Origin: an uncultured Verrucomicrobiae bacterium
GTDB lineage: Bacteria; Verrucomicrobiota; Verrucomicrobiia; Limisphaerales; J093
Reading direction: 5' to 3'
Assembly: GCA_937946835.1 (NCBI GenBank)
Contig: CALFAV010000013.1
Span: 1-64,000, forward strand
Length of the DNA stretch: 64,000 nt
This document shows positions 8,687 through 17,643 of this stretch, in pieces. The translations under genes and the position numbers were made by a program. Numbering within the stretch: position 1 is the stretch's first letter; each line of letters opens with the position of its first letter. Under the pieces are notes generated by a model, which saw nothing but the letters and a program-made list of their open reading frames with translations, made no database searches and was not told the origin of the DNA.

Positions 8687-9193
8687 TTAATCCAGCCGCC
8701 GCAGCACCCGCGGGGGCAGCAACCATTCCAGCGTGGCGCAGCGGCCGGCCTCCAACGCGGGCACGTCCAGACGCGCCACTCCGCCTTTCTTGAACGTGAG
8801 CGCCACCGCGGTTGAAGGCCCGGCGATGAGCCAGGCGGTGAGTTCGCTCAGGTGCGGTTCGTGGCCCACCAGCAGGACCGCCCGGGGCGGTGGTCGCCTT
8901 TTTTGGAGCTGGCGGATCAGGGCGGCGGAATCTGGAGGGACCCCCAGAGCCGCGGTTTCCTCGAGCCGGTCTTCCAGGCCCAACGTCTCGGCCACCAACT
9001 CGGCGGTCTGGCGGGCGCGCCGCAGGGGGCTGGTCAAAATTACCTCCGGTTTGAAGCCCAGCCGGCGCAGCCCGCGGGCGATTTCCCGGACGCGTTTCTC
9101 CCCCGCCGCGGTCAGGGCGCGGTCACGGTCGTGACGGGCCGCGCCGGTCCCCAACACTTCCGCGATTCCGTGCCGCATCAGGTACAGCTTCAT
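8687..9193 (-). CDS. sixA: SixA-type phosphohistidine phosphatase
   Basis: A histidine-phosphatase (RHG) fold of 168 residues. The catalytic RHG is at residues 7-9 (YLMRHGIAE). ALTAAGEKRV and LTSPLRRARQTAEL supply the arginines, and LLVGHEPHLSEL the second histidine. SixA removes phosphate from histidine phosphotransfer domains such as those of PTS or phosphorelay proteins. The ATG at 9193 is taken rather than upstream codons because the beta-strand KLYLMRHG must begin at the N-terminus in this family. Confidence 0.85.
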   Translation of the reverse strand: MKLYLMRHGIAEVLGTGAARHDRDRALTAAGEKRVREIARGLRRLGFKPEVILTSPLRRARQTAELVAETLGLEDRLEETAALGVPPDSAALIRQLQKRRPPPRAVLLVGHEPHLSELTAWLIAGPSTAVALTFKKGGVARLDVPALEAGRCATLEWLLPPRVLRRLD

Positions 9194-9240
9194 GCCCTGA
9201 ACAATCATCGCGGCCACGATTTCAGGCAAGTGGCCCGGGT

Positions 9241-9271
9241 AAAAAAAGACGGCGCCGGGGGCACCGGCGCC
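9241..9271 (-). terminator. Rho-independent terminator of the Tat-exported oxidoreductase gene
   Basis: An 8-bp perfect GC stem (ggcgccgg at 9251-9258, ccggcgcc at 9264-9271) has a 5-nt loop. Read on the minus strand it is followed by a short spacer and a run of seven T at 9241-9247. It lies 22 bp beyond the stop of the gene ending at 9293. Confidence 0.85.
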
Positions 9272-9292
9272 GCTGTGGAAAGTTCCCGGGCC

Positions 9293-10675
9293 TCAGGCTT
9301 CCCAGCCCTTGCGGTTCTGGCGGCTGACGTACTGGGCGGCCTCGGGCACGTTGGGCGAGCGCATGTTCGGCCCGTCCCATTCCATGCGGCGGCCCTCTCC
9401 CACCCGCAACGCCACGCAGCCGAGCAGGATGATCTCGGTGAGGTAGGCGGCGATGTCGAAGTTCGAGTAGGCCGGTGTGCCCTCGCGCATCATGCGGAAC
9501 CATTCCTCCATGTGGCCGGGGGAGCGCGGGATGCTCTGGGGCACGTTCTTGCAGGCCTCGTGCTTGTCACCGGACTTGTATTCCTCCTCGCCCTTCATGG
9601 CGATGTAGAACTGGGCACCGTAGTCATCGGGCGAAAACAGCTTGCCCTTCTCGCCGATGATGAGCGCGCCGCTGCCGGGCAGGTTGCCCTGGGTGGCGAT
9701 GATCTCTTTGACCTTGTCGGCATCCGGCCGCAGCGGCTTGAGCGGATCGCCGGGGTTCCCGTCGTACCACCAGAACTTGAGCGGCGGCAGGCCGTCGCGC
9801 TCGGGGAACTCAAACCGGATGCGGGTGGTCTTGGGGAAGGTCTCCGGGTAGTACCGGGAACCCAGCTCGTACTCGACCACCGTCGGGTACCCGAGCTTGA
9901 GCGCGCGGAAGGGCATGTTCACGGTGTGGCAGGCCATGTCGCCCAGGGCACCGGTGCCGAAGTCGAACCACCCGCGCCAGGCAAAGGTGTGGTAGAGGCC
10001 CTTCTTGTATGGCCGCATGGGGGCGGGGCCGATCCAGGCGTCCCAGTCCAGCGTCTCGGGCACCGGGTCTTCGCCGGCCGGGCGGTCAAAGCCCTGGGGC
10101 CAGATCGGGCGGTTGGACCACACATGCAACTCGAGCGGCTTGCCGATGACCCCGGCCTGGATGACCTCGACGGCGCGGCGCAGACCCGGCTCGGCGCTGC
10201 CCTGGTTGCCCATCTGGGTGGCCAGCTTCTTCTCGTTGGCCAACTGCCGCACCATCCGGGCCTCGCTGACGGTCTGGACCAAGGGTTTTTGCACGAAGGC
10301 GTGCTTGCCCATCTTCAGCGCCCGAATGGTGGCCACGCCGTGGTTGTGGTCGGGCGTGGACACGGTCACCGCGTCAATCTGCTTCTCCATTTCATCGAGC
10401 AGCTTGCGGTAATCCGTGAACTGTTTGGCCTGCGGGAACTGTTTGGCCTTTTTGGCCAGGGTGTTGCGGTCCACGTCGCAAATCGCGACGATGTTCCCTC
10501 CGCAACGGGCGGCATCACTGCTGTCGCTGTCCCCCTTCCCGCCCACGCCGATGCAGGCGATGTTGAGGCGCTCGTTGGCGCCCAGCACCCGGCCCACAAA
10601 GGGGAAGGCGAGGGTCACGGTGCCCACCGCCGCGGAGGTGCGGCTGAGAAACTGACGGCGAGTCAAGGTGTTCAT
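9293..10675 (-). CDS. Tat-exported Gfo/Idh/MocA oxidoreductase
   Basis: The protein has 460 residues. A twin-arginine leader (LTRRQFLSRTSAAVG, hydrophobic to about residue 32) precedes an NAD(P)-binding start IACIGVGGKGDSD. This architecture is greatly expanded in Planctomycetota and Verrucomicrobiota, where members are thought to act on sugars in the periplasm with pre-loaded cofactor. The usual EKP motif is QKP here (HAFVQKPLV). The middle has the family block WDAWIGPAPMRPYKKGLYH and DFGTGALGDMACH. The substrate is unknown. The ATG at 10675 is set by the Tat leader. It has its own terminator and is divergent from the histidine kinase gene. Confidence 0.88.
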   Translation of the reverse strand: MNTLTRRQFLSRTSAAVGTVTLAFPFVGRVLGANERLNIACIGVGGKGDSDSSDAARCGGNIVAICDVDRNTLAKKAKQFPQAKQFTDYRKLLDEMEKQIDAVTVSTPDHNHGVATIRALKMGKHAFVQKPLVQTVSEARMVRQLANEKKLATQMGNQGSAEPGLRRAVEVIQAGVIGKPLELHVWSNRPIWPQGFDRPAGEDPVPETLDWDAWIGPAPMRPYKKGLYHTFAWRGWFDFGTGALGDMACHTVNMPFRALKLGYPTVVEYELGSRYYPETFPKTTRIRFEFPERDGLPPLKFWWYDGNPGDPLKPLRPDADKVKEIIATQGNLPGSGALIIGEKGKLFSPDDYGAQFYIAMKGEEEYKSGDKHEACKNVPQSIPRSPGHMEEWFRMMREGTPAYSNFDIAAYLTEIILLGCVALRVGEGRRMEWDGPNMRSPNVPEAAQYVSRQNRKGWEA

Positions 10676-10982
10676 GTGTCTGCTGTGCCTCGGAATGACG
10701 CCGCGCACTGGCGGCGGCCCGGAGCGGTCGGCCGGCGGCCCGCCCGGGCATTTTTTCCAGAAACGGCCGGCTCTCGCCACCGACGCCGGGCCTGAAGTTC
10801 GTGTTCAACCCGGGCGTGCGTGGCAGGCCATGTTGTGCCGATTCTCTCTTCACCGGACAAGCCAATTTTCCGGTCGGGCGGTACCCGGGGCCGCGACACC
10901 ACGCGATCGGGCACCGCGCCGCGCTTGCTCCGGCGGCCCGTCCGCGTCACCCTCGGCCACGTCTCGGATTCGAGTGCGCGTG
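10676..10982. other. Divergent intergenic region
   Basis: These 307 bp lie between the minus-strand oxidoreductase and the plus-strand histidine kinase. They must hold both promoters. I found no clear -35/-10 pair, no strong repeat and no credible small gene. Confidence 0.5.
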
Positions 10983-13900
10983 ATGCCCTTGGCCCTTCAT
11001 CCCCGATCCCGGTGGGCGGCCGCCGCGTTGCCGGCCGCAATCCTGGCGGGGGTGGCCCCGCTCCCGGCGGCCGAGGCGCCGCCGGAAGCGCCGCGCTTCA
11101 GCGTGAAAGTGTGGGAGAACGACGACGGCCTGCCGCAAAACTCGGTCATCGCGATGACGCAGACCCGGGACGGCTACCTCTGGCTGGGCACCTTGAACGG
11201 CCTGGCCCGCTTTGACGGCGAACGATTCACCGTGTTCGGCGACCCCACCCCCCCGGGGCTGCCGGCCAATCCGATCGTCTGCTTGTACGAGGACCGCGGC
11301 GGCCAGCTTTGGATCGGCACGGAAACCGCCGGCGCGTTCGTGATCCGGGAAGGCCGGCTCACGTCCCTGGACCTGGGGCGCGGCTCGCGGGACGGGCGCC
11401 TGGTGGCGGTGGCCGAAGACGAGGCCGGCACGGTGTGGTTGTACACCGCCGATGGCCAACTGGCCCGGGCGCGCGATGCCCAGCTCGAGGTGTGGAAGGT
11501 CAACGTCAGCACTCCGGGCCCGTGGGGACTGGCCCGCGAAACCGGCGGGCTGCTCTGCCTGGGTACCGGCCGGGGGGTGCTGGGGTTCGAGCCGCGTCCG
11601 GCCGCCGCCGCCCTCCCGGCCCCGTTGACCCTGGCTTTCGAGGCTCCGGCCGGCCGCGTGGACCGCGTGGTACCCAGCGCCCGGGGCGGACATTGGCGGC
11701 TGGTGGACGGGCGGATCGAGTATTGGCGGGGCAACCGCCGCGAGCGCGACCTGGGGCCTTATCCCTGGGGCGCCACGCCGGTGGGCGCGGCCGTGGAAGA
11801 CCGCGAAGGCCGGCTGGTCGTGGGCACGCTCGGCGCGGGTGTGTACTGGTGGACCACCGAGGACCGGGCCACCCACCTGGCCGCGCCGGAAACTCTTTCC
11901 CACAACTTCGTGCTCTCGTTGCACGCCGACGCCGACGGCCAACTCTGGGTGGGCACCGACGGCGGCGGGTTGAACCGCGTTACCCGCCAGTACTTTCAAA
12001 CCCTGCCGCCCACCCGGGAGCGGGTGGTGCAAACCGTGGTGGAGGACGCCGCGGGCGCACTCTGGATCGGCTACAACGCCGGCGGCCTGGACCGCTGGGC
12101 GGCGGGCGAGGTCCGCTCGTGGGGGGAAGCCCAGGGATTGCCTCCCGCCCCGGTCCGGGCGCTGTTGCCCGACGCCGACGGCCGCCTGTGGGTGGGGACC
12201 TGGGGGGCGGGATTGCTTCGGTTCGACGGCGAGCGCTTCGAGCGGTTCGCCGGCGCCCTGCCCCTGGGGATTCAGGCCCTTTTCCAAGACCGTCAGGGCC
12301 GCCTGTGGGTCGGCACCACCGCCGGTCTGGTCCGGCGGGAGGCAAATGCCTGGCGCCGGTGGACCACGCGCGAAGGACTGGGCGCCGATGACGTGCGGGC
12401 GCTGGCGGAGACCCCGGACGGCACGTTCTGGGTGGGCACCGCCGACGGGGGCTTGAGCGCGCTGCGCGACGACCGCTTCACGGTGATCCGCCGTTCCGCC
12501 GAAGGGTTGCCCGGAGACGACATCACCGCCCTGCTGGCCGATAGCGAGGGTGGGTTGTGGGTGGGCACCGCCAGCCACGGCCTGGCCCGGCTGCACCAGG
12601 GGCATTGGACGCGCCTCAACGTCCGGACCGGGCTGGCCGGCAACAGCATTCATTACCTGCTCGACGATGGCGCGGGGCATTTGTGGATCGGCTCCCACGT
12701 GGGCATCATGCGCGTGCCGTTCGCCGCGGTCGCGGACCTGGCCGCGGGACGCAGCGCCCTTGTGCCCTGCCGGGTGTTTGGGCGGGCGGACGGTTTGCCC
12801 ACGCGCGAGGCCACCCGCGGCTCGCAACCGGCCGCCTGGCGCGCGCGCGACGGGCGGGTGTGGTTGCCCACCATCAAGGGCCTGGCCGGGGTGGACCCCG
12901 CCCGCCTGCGGGCCGCGCCGCGCCCGGCGCCGGAGGTGTTCATCGAGCGGGTGTGGGTGGACGGCGAGCCGTTGGACCGCCCGGGGCTGCGCCGGCCGCC
13001 GCCCGAGCGGGTGGAGTTGCCGCCGGGCAAACAACGCCTGGAAATCGAGTACGCCAGCGTCAACCTCGCGGCCCCGGACCGGGTGCGTTTCCGGTACCGG
13101 CTCGAAGGGTTCGAGGCGGACTGGACGGATGCCGGCCCCACGCGCCTGGCCCGCTACAGCCGCCTGCCGCCGGGCGAATACCGCTTTCGCGTGACCGCGC
13201 GCAACGAGGACGGCATCTGGAACGAGACCGGCCGCGCGCTGGCGGTCATCGTCCGACCGCCGTTTTGGCGGACCGGGTGGTTTCTGAGCGCGGCCACGCT
13301 GACCGGTCTGGGGCTGGTGGCGGGCGGCGTGCATTGGGCCTCCACGCGCCGGCTGCGGCGACAGGTGGCCCGCCTCCGCGAGCAGGAGGCGCTCGAGCGC
13401 GAGCGCGGCCGCATCGCCCGCGACCTGCATGATCAACTCGGGGCCCATCTCACCCAACTGGCCCTCCTGGCCGAGCTGGTCGAAAGCGACAAGCACGCCC
13501 CGGGCGAGGTCGAGAACCACGCCCGCCAAATCGCCCAGACCGCCCGCGACACCGCGCGGGCCCTGGACGAAATCGTGTGGACCGTCAATCCCGCCAACGA
13601 CACCCTCGAGGGCCTGGTGACCTACCTGTGCAAGTACACCCAGGATTACGCCGGCGTGGCGGGTCTGCGCTGCCGACTCGACGTGCCGCCCGACCTGCCG
13701 GCCGTACCCCTCTCGCCCGAGCTGCGGCACCACGTCTTCCTGGCCGCCAAGGAGGCCGTGACCAACGTCGTGCGCCACGCCCGCGCCGAAAGTTTGTGCC
13801 TGCGGGCCCGGGGGGAACCGGGCCGGTTCACCCTCGAGATCGAAGACGACGGCGTCGGCCCGGCGGGCATGGACTCCGCGCACGCCCGCCACCGCAGCGG

Positions 13901-14042
13901 CCTGACCAACATGCGCCGCCGGTTGGCCGAGGTGGGCGGCCAGTGCGCGATTGCGCCGGGCTCCGGCGGCCGTGGCACCCGCGTGCGCCTGAGCGTCCCC
14001 CTGCCCGGCGCGCCGCCGGCCGCCCCGGGTTCGCCCTCATGA
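10983..14042 (+). CDS. Two-component sensor histidine kinase with periplasmic Reg_prop beta-propeller
   Basis: The protein has 1019 residues. After a signal peptide (to about residue 30) come at least ten Reg_prop repeats with LWVGT/LWIGT cores, forming a two-propeller sensor. A Y_Y_Y domain follows (RFRYRLEGFEADWTDAG), then a transmembrane segment near FWRTGWFLSAATLTGLGLVA. A HisKA_3 domain has phospho-acceptor H816 in ARDLHDQLGAHLTQL, and HATPase_c has EAVTNVVRHARA and DDGVGP. It is a classical NarL-class kinase, not a hybrid, since receiver and AraC domains are absent. Such sensors commonly detect polysaccharide breakdown products; the ligand here is unknown. The ATG at 10983 starts the signal peptide. 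The stop overlaps the response regulator start (ATGA). Confidence 0.92.
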   Translation: MPLALHPRSRWAAAALPAAILAGVAPLPAAEAPPEAPRFSVKVWENDDGLPQNSVIAMTQTRDGYLWLGTLNGLARFDGERFTVFGDPTPPGLPANPIVCLYEDRGGQLWIGTETAGAFVIREGRLTSLDLGRGSRDGRLVAVAEDEAGTVWLYTADGQLARARDAQLEVWKVNVSTPGPWGLARETGGLLCLGTGRGVLGFEPRPAAAALPAPLTLAFEAPAGRVDRVVPSARGGHWRLVDGRIEYWRGNRRERDLGPYPWGATPVGAAVEDREGRLVVGTLGAGVYWWTTEDRATHLAAPETLSHNFVLSLHADADGQLWVGTDGGGLNRVTRQYFQTLPPTRERVVQTVVEDAAGALWIGYNAGGLDRWAAGEVRSWGEAQGLPPAPVRALLPDADGRLWVGTWGAGLLRFDGERFERFAGALPLGIQALFQDRQGRLWVGTTAGLVRREANAWRRWTTREGLGADDVRALAETPDGTFWVGTADGGLSALRDDRFTVIRRSAEGLPGDDITALLADSEGGLWVGTASHGLARLHQGHWTRLNVRTGLAGNSIHYLLDDGAGHLWIGSHVGIMRVPFAAVADLAAGRSALVPCRVFGRADGLPTREATRGSQPAAWRARDGRVWLPTIKGLAGVDPARLRAAPRPAPEVFIERVWVDGEPLDRPGLRRPPPERVELPPGKQRLEIEYASVNLAAPDRVRFRYRLEGFEADWTDAGPTRLARYSRLPPGEYRFRVTARNEDGIWNETGRALAVIVRPPFWRTGWFLSAATLTGLGLVAGGVHWASTRRLRRQVARLREQEALERERGRIARDLHDQLGAHLTQLALLAELVESDKHAPGEVENHARQIAQTARDTARALDEIVWTVNPANDTLEGLVTYLCKYTQDYAGVAGLRCRLDVPPDLPAVPLSPELRHHVFLAAKEAVTNVVRHARAESLCLRARGEPGRFTLEIEDDGVGPAGMDSAHARHRSGLTNMRRRLAEVGGQCAIAPGSGGRGTRVRLSVPLPGAPPAAPGSPS

Positions 14043-14662
14043 AAGTCGCCCTGGTTGAAGACAACGACGCCTACCGCCAGACCCTGGCGCGCCTCCTGAG
14101 CCGCGCGCCGGACTGCCAGTGCGTGGGGCAGTTTGCCACCGCCGAGGCCGCCCTGGCCGAACTGCCCGCGCTGCGCCCGGACGTGGTGCTCATGGACATC
14201 AACCTGCCCGGCATGAACGGCGTCGAGTGCGTGCGCCGGCTCAAGCAACAGTTGCCGGCCACGCAGGTGGTGATGCTCACCGCCTACGAAGACACCGACA
14301 ACATCTTCAATGCCCTGGCGGCGGGCGCCACCGGCTACCTGCTCAAGCGCACCTCCGGCGCCGAGGTGCTCGCCGCCCTGCGCGAGGTCATGGCCGGCGG
14401 CTCGCCCATGACCGCCCACATCGCCCGGAAGGTGGTGCAATCCTTCCAGCGCCCGCCGGCCGCCCCGGCCGATCCCGCCGCCAACCTCTCGCCCCGCGAA
14501 CAGGAGGTCCTGGACCTGCTGGCCCAGGGGCTGATTTACAAGGAAATCGCCGACCGGCTCGGCGTCAGTTACGAAACCGTCCACACCTACATCCGGCGCA
14601 TCTACGAAAAGCTCCAGGTGCGCACCCGCACCGAGGCGGTGGCCAAGTTTCTGCGGCGCTGA
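14039..14662 (+). CDS. NarL/FixJ-family response regulator
   Basis: The protein has 207 residues. The receiver domain starts MKVALVEDND, with phospho-acceptor D53 in VVLMDINLPGMNG, the switch Thr in VVMLTAYED and Lys in GYLLKRTSG. A LuxR-type helix-turn-helix follows from about residue 145 (LSPREQEVLDLLAQGLIYKE, then ETVHTYIRRIYEKLQV). It should be phosphorylated by the kinase upstream, with which it is translationally coupled. Targets are not identifiable from the window; the divergently placed 14768-15862 gene is one possibility. Confidence 0.93.
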   Translation: MKVALVEDNDAYRQTLARLLSRAPDCQCVGQFATAEAALAELPALRPDVVLMDINLPGMNGVECVRRLKQQLPATQVVMLTAYEDTDNIFNALAAGATGYLLKRTSGAEVLAALREVMAGGSPMTAHIARKVVQSFQRPPAAPADPAANLSPREQEVLDLLAQGLIYKEIADRLGVSYETVHTYIRRIYEKLQVRTRTEAVAKFLRR

Positions 14663-14767
14663 GGCGGGCCGCGGACCTGGGCGAACAGACCCTCGTTCAG
14701 CGGGAGTCGCGTCCCCCCGGGCGGATCGCCGCCGGCTGAAGGGCAAACGGCCCGGGCCGCCGCTTCC

Positions 14768-15862
14768 TCAGCGCAGGCCGCGCAGGTCAATCAGCGCCAC
14801 CGTCTCGCGCTCCCGCCCGGTGTGGAACTGCACGAAATGCCCGCGCCGATCAAAGGACGGATGCGGGTGCACCCGGACGGTTTCGCGCAACCCGGTGGCC
14901 AGCAGGCGCACCTCCCCGGTTGCGGTGGTCACCAACCACAGCCGGCCCTCGAAGTCATCGGCCACGATCCGGGAGCCGTCCGGGCCGGCGGCGGCGTGCC
15001 AGTAGCGGCCTTCCCGGACCAGGCGCGCCTCGCCGGCCCGGTTGACCAGCATGAGGCCCAGCTTGTCGTTGACCATGGTCATTTCGCCGGTGCCGGGCAC
15101 CCAGGCCTCGTGCGTGACCCATTCCTTGAGCGGGGTGAACCACTCGGCCGGGTTGGTGCGCGCGTAAAACGGGCGGTTGCCCGTGCCGTCGGCGTTGACC
15201 AGCCAGGTGCGCTGCGGCGCGTAGCCGCCGGTCTCCCACACGTAAAAGATCACCGGCGTGCCGGGGTGATGCTGCACATGGCCGATGCGAAAGCCCTGGG
15301 TGAGCACGGGGCGGTAGGCCCCGCTGGCGGTGTCGAGCAGGCCGATTTCCCACTGCGCGGCATCGCGCTGCTTGCCCGTGGCCAGCCAGCGGCCGTCGCC
15401 GCTGGGGCTGAGTTGGGTGAAGCCGCCCGTGTGCGGCGGGGGAATCTCCCCCACGCGGCGCGCGGCCGCCGTCTCCACGTCCAGCGCCCAGACCTCCGCG
15501 CCGCGCAGCAGGTACACGCGCCGGGCGTCGGTGGGGTCGGGGCAGGCACTGGCGGGACTGAACGCTGGGTCGGCGGTGAGCTGAACCAGGTGGCCGGACT
15601 CGACCTCGACCCGGCAGAGGCTCCGCACGCCGTCCACCGAAGCGATCAGGAGCACGTGGCGGTTGTCGGCGGTGAAGTTCGAGAAGTGAAAGTACAGGTT
15701 GTCGGCCGGGTGTTCGGGGCCGGTCAGTTCCGTCACGGTCAGGCCGGTCACCGGGTCCCCGTAGGCCCGGCCTTCTCGGCCCAGGTCCCGGGGCAGCGTG
15801 GCCGCCCGGGCGAGGTCCGCGACGGTCAGGCCGAGGGTCAGGAAACAAAGGCGGGCGAACAT
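14768..15862 (-). CDS. Oligogalacturonate-lyase-like beta-propeller protein, exported
   Basis: The protein has 364 residues. A signal peptide (FARLCFLTLGLTVADLARA) precedes a seven-bladed propeller of the Pectate_lyase22 type. It shows the family's FHFSNFTADNRHVLL near the first blade, the histidine-rich GHVQHHPGTPVIFYVWE and THEAWVPGTGEMTM blades, and the C-terminal VHPHPSFDRRGHFVQFHTGR. Family members cleave unsaturated oligogalacturonates in pectin breakdown using Mn2+ held by His residues. Whether this divergent member is a lyase is not certain. The ATG at 15862 is set by the signal peptide. It faces the histidine kinase/response regulator pair, tail to tail. Confidence 0.7.
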   Translation of the reverse strand: MFARLCFLTLGLTVADLARAATLPRDLGREGRAYGDPVTGLTVTELTGPEHPADNLYFHFSNFTADNRHVLLIASVDGVRSLCRVEVESGHLVQLTADPAFSPASACPDPTDARRVYLLRGAEVWALDVETAAARRVGEIPPPHTGGFTQLSPSGDGRWLATGKQRDAAQWEIGLLDTASGAYRPVLTQGFRIGHVQHHPGTPVIFYVWETGGYAPQRTWLVNADGTGNRPFYARTNPAEWFTPLKEWVTHEAWVPGTGEMTMVNDKLGLMLVNRAGEARLVREGRYWHAAAGPDGSRIVADDFEGRLWLVTTATGEVRLLATGLRETVRVHPHPSFDRRGHFVQFHTGRERETVALIDLRGLR

Positions 15863-15964
15863 TCGACCAGTTAGCCGCAATCCAAACGGGCGCGCAACCC
15901 CGGCCGCGGCGTCGGGCCGGAGGCCCCCCTTGTCAGGTCGCACACCCGGGGTATGCTCTGTCCC

Positions 15965-16564
15965 ATGAAAACGCCGCGCGTGCTGCCCGTGGTGTTCCTG
16001 GTCGTGTTCGCCCTGAGCCGGGTCCCCGGGTTGATGCCGCCGAACTTCAGCGCCGTGTACGGGCTGTTGTTTTGCGCGGGGGTGTACCTGAGCGGCGGCC
16101 TGGGCTGGTGGCTGCCGCTGGGCGTGCTGGCCGTGACGGACCTGGGCCTGAACTGGTACTACGGCGCGCCGCTGCTGGCGCCCTCGATGCTCGGGACCTA
16201 CGGGGCCTATGCGGCGCTAATCCTGTTGGGGCGGCGGTTCTCGCCGCACACCCCATTTCTGGGGCTGCTGGCCGGGGGGATGCTGGGCGCGGTGTTGTTT
16301 TACCTGCTCACCAACACACTTTCCTGGCTCGTTGATCCGCACTACCTCAAGACCCTCGGCGGCTGGATTCAGGCCCTGACCGTGGGCCGACCGGAGTTTC
16401 CGCCCACCTGGCTGTTTTTCCGCAACACCCTGCTCAGCGGCGGCCTGTTCACCGGCCTGTTTGTGGGCGCCATGAAATGGTGTCAGACCCGCGCGGCGCC
16501 GGAACCCGAGCCGGCCGGGAAGGACGAGCCCGACGAGGCCGAGCCGGAGCAGGCCAAGGCCTGA
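15965..16564 (+). CDS. DUF6580-family integral membrane protein
   Basis: The protein has 199 residues. About five hydrophobic segments start at the N-terminus (VLPVVFLVVFALSRV) and include NFSAVYGLLFCAGVYLSG and TWLFFRNTLLSGGLFTGLFV. It ends in a charged EPEPAGKDEPDEAEPEQAKA tail. The pattern matches the small ECF-transporter-like membrane family DUF6580, common in Bacteroidota and Verrucomicrobiota. Its function is unknown; resemblance to energy-coupling-factor S components is only topological. I chose the second ATG (15965) because it begins right before the first membrane helix. Confidence 0.7.
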   Translation: MKTPRVLPVVFLVVFALSRVPGLMPPNFSAVYGLLFCAGVYLSGGLGWWLPLGVLAVTDLGLNWYYGAPLLAPSMLGTYGAYAALILLGRRFSPHTPFLGLLAGGMLGAVLFYLLTNTLSWLVDPHYLKTLGGWIQALTVGRPEFPPTWLFFRNTLLSGGLFTGLFVGAMKWCQTRAAPEPEPAGKDEPDEAEPEQAKA

Positions 16565-16622
16565 GCCGGCGTTGGGCAACCGCGTCGCCCCCGACCCCCT
16601 ACCGGCCGGCACGCCCGCCCCC

Positions 16623-17099
16623 ATGCCCTCGATCGGCCTGATTTCGGACACCCACGGGTACCTGGACCCGCGGGTGGTCGAGCACTTCGCCGGAGTGGAC
16701 CACATCCTCCATGCCGGCGACGTGGGCTGGCCGGCGCTGTTGCTCGAACTCGAGGCCCTGGCCCCGGTCACCGCCGTGCGCGGCAACACCGACACCCACC
16801 CCGGCTGGCCGGACACGGCGGTGGTGCGGCGGGACGGTCGTTGCCTGCTGGTGCATCACATCGTGCGGCCCGGGCGGCTGACCCCGGAGCTGGCCCGGGC
16901 GGTGAAACGGGAAGCGGCCGACGCCGTCATCTTCGGCCACACCCACGCGCCGAGCCGGGAAGTCGTGGACGGCGTGTGGTTCATCAACCCCGGTTCGGCC
17001 GGGCAAAGCCGGGGCGGGCGGCCGCGCAGCATCGCCCGGCTGAGCTGGGAACCGGGAGTGGCGGGCTTCGAGGTGGCCTTCATCGAGCTGGGCTGGTGA
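16623..17099 (+). CDS. YfcE/MJ0936-type metallophosphoesterase
   Basis: The protein has 158 residues with the complete calcineurin-like signature: SDTHG (residues 7-11), HAGDVG, RGNTDTH, VHHIV and GHTHAPS. It lacks a signal peptide and is therefore cytoplasmic. Family members hydrolyse phosphodiesters with two metal ions, but the physiological substrate is usually unknown. The ATG at 16623 starts directly before the first beta-strand; the upstream in-frame ATG would add 17 residues of low-complexity sequence. It is probably co-transcribed with the DUF6580 gene 58 bp upstream. Confidence 0.83.
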   Translation: MPSIGLISDTHGYLDPRVVEHFAGVDHILHAGDVGWPALLLELEALAPVTAVRGNTDTHPGWPDTAVVRRDGRCLLVHHIVRPGRLTPELARAVKREAADAVIFGHTHAPSREVVDGVWFINPGSAGQSRGGRPRSIARLSWEPGVAGFEVAFIELGW

Positions 17100-17155
17100 A
17101 TGCCACCCGCCGATCCCGGGTTGAGCCCGGCCGGCCGGTTCGGTAGCCTGAGCGC

Positions 17156-17620
17156 ATGTCCAAACCCTGCCGCACTTTGCTGGCCGGCCTTGGCGCGGTG
17201 CTTCTGGCCGCCGCGCCGCTGCACGCGGGCGCGGACCGCGTGGTGAAGGTGCTGCCCCACTACCTGGACACCCGGGGGCGCCACGCGCTTTCGCCCAGCC
17301 TGTTCGAGCGCGACGCCTACCAGGCCCTCCTCCGGGCGCACCCGAAACAGCGCGGCGGCCTGCGGTTCGACGTGCTATGGAAGGCCCGGCGGGCACCCGG
17401 CCGGACCCGCTTGTTGCGACTGGAACTGGTCTCCGAAACCCACCCCCGCGGACGCCCCCTGATCCTGGAGACGCCCCTGCCCGAAAAACGCGCCCGGGGC
17501 TGGACCGGGCTGAAAGTGGACGCGCCCACCGAACGCGCCCTGGGCGAATGGACCGCCTGGCGGGTCTCGCTGGTGGTGGACGGGCAGGTGGTCTCCTCCC
17601 GGCAATCCTTCCTCTGGTGA
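17156..17620 (+). CDS. Exported protein of unknown function
   Basis: The protein has 154 residues with a clear signal peptide (LLAGLGAVLLAAAPLHAGA). The mature part is mostly beta-strand in character (GRTRLLRLELVSETHPRG, TAWRVSLVVDGQVVSSRQS). I see no family motif and no cysteines after the leader. It may be the last gene of the 15965-17620 plus-strand run. Confidence 0.7.
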   Translation: MSKPCRTLLAGLGAVLLAAAPLHAGADRVVKVLPHYLDTRGRHALSPSLFERDAYQALLRAHPKQRGGLRFDVLWKARRAPGRTRLLRLELVSETHPRGRPLILETPLPEKRARGWTGLKVDAPTERALGEWTAWRVSLVVDGQVVSSRQSFLW

Positions 17621-17643
17621 GCCGGGCGCCGGCTCCGCGCAGT

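Noticed and set aside
10947-13892. 981-codon minus-strand frame opposite the histidine kinase
   Set aside because: Codon-position shadow of the kinase; composition Gly/Pro/Ala/Arg/Gln-rich and no family features.
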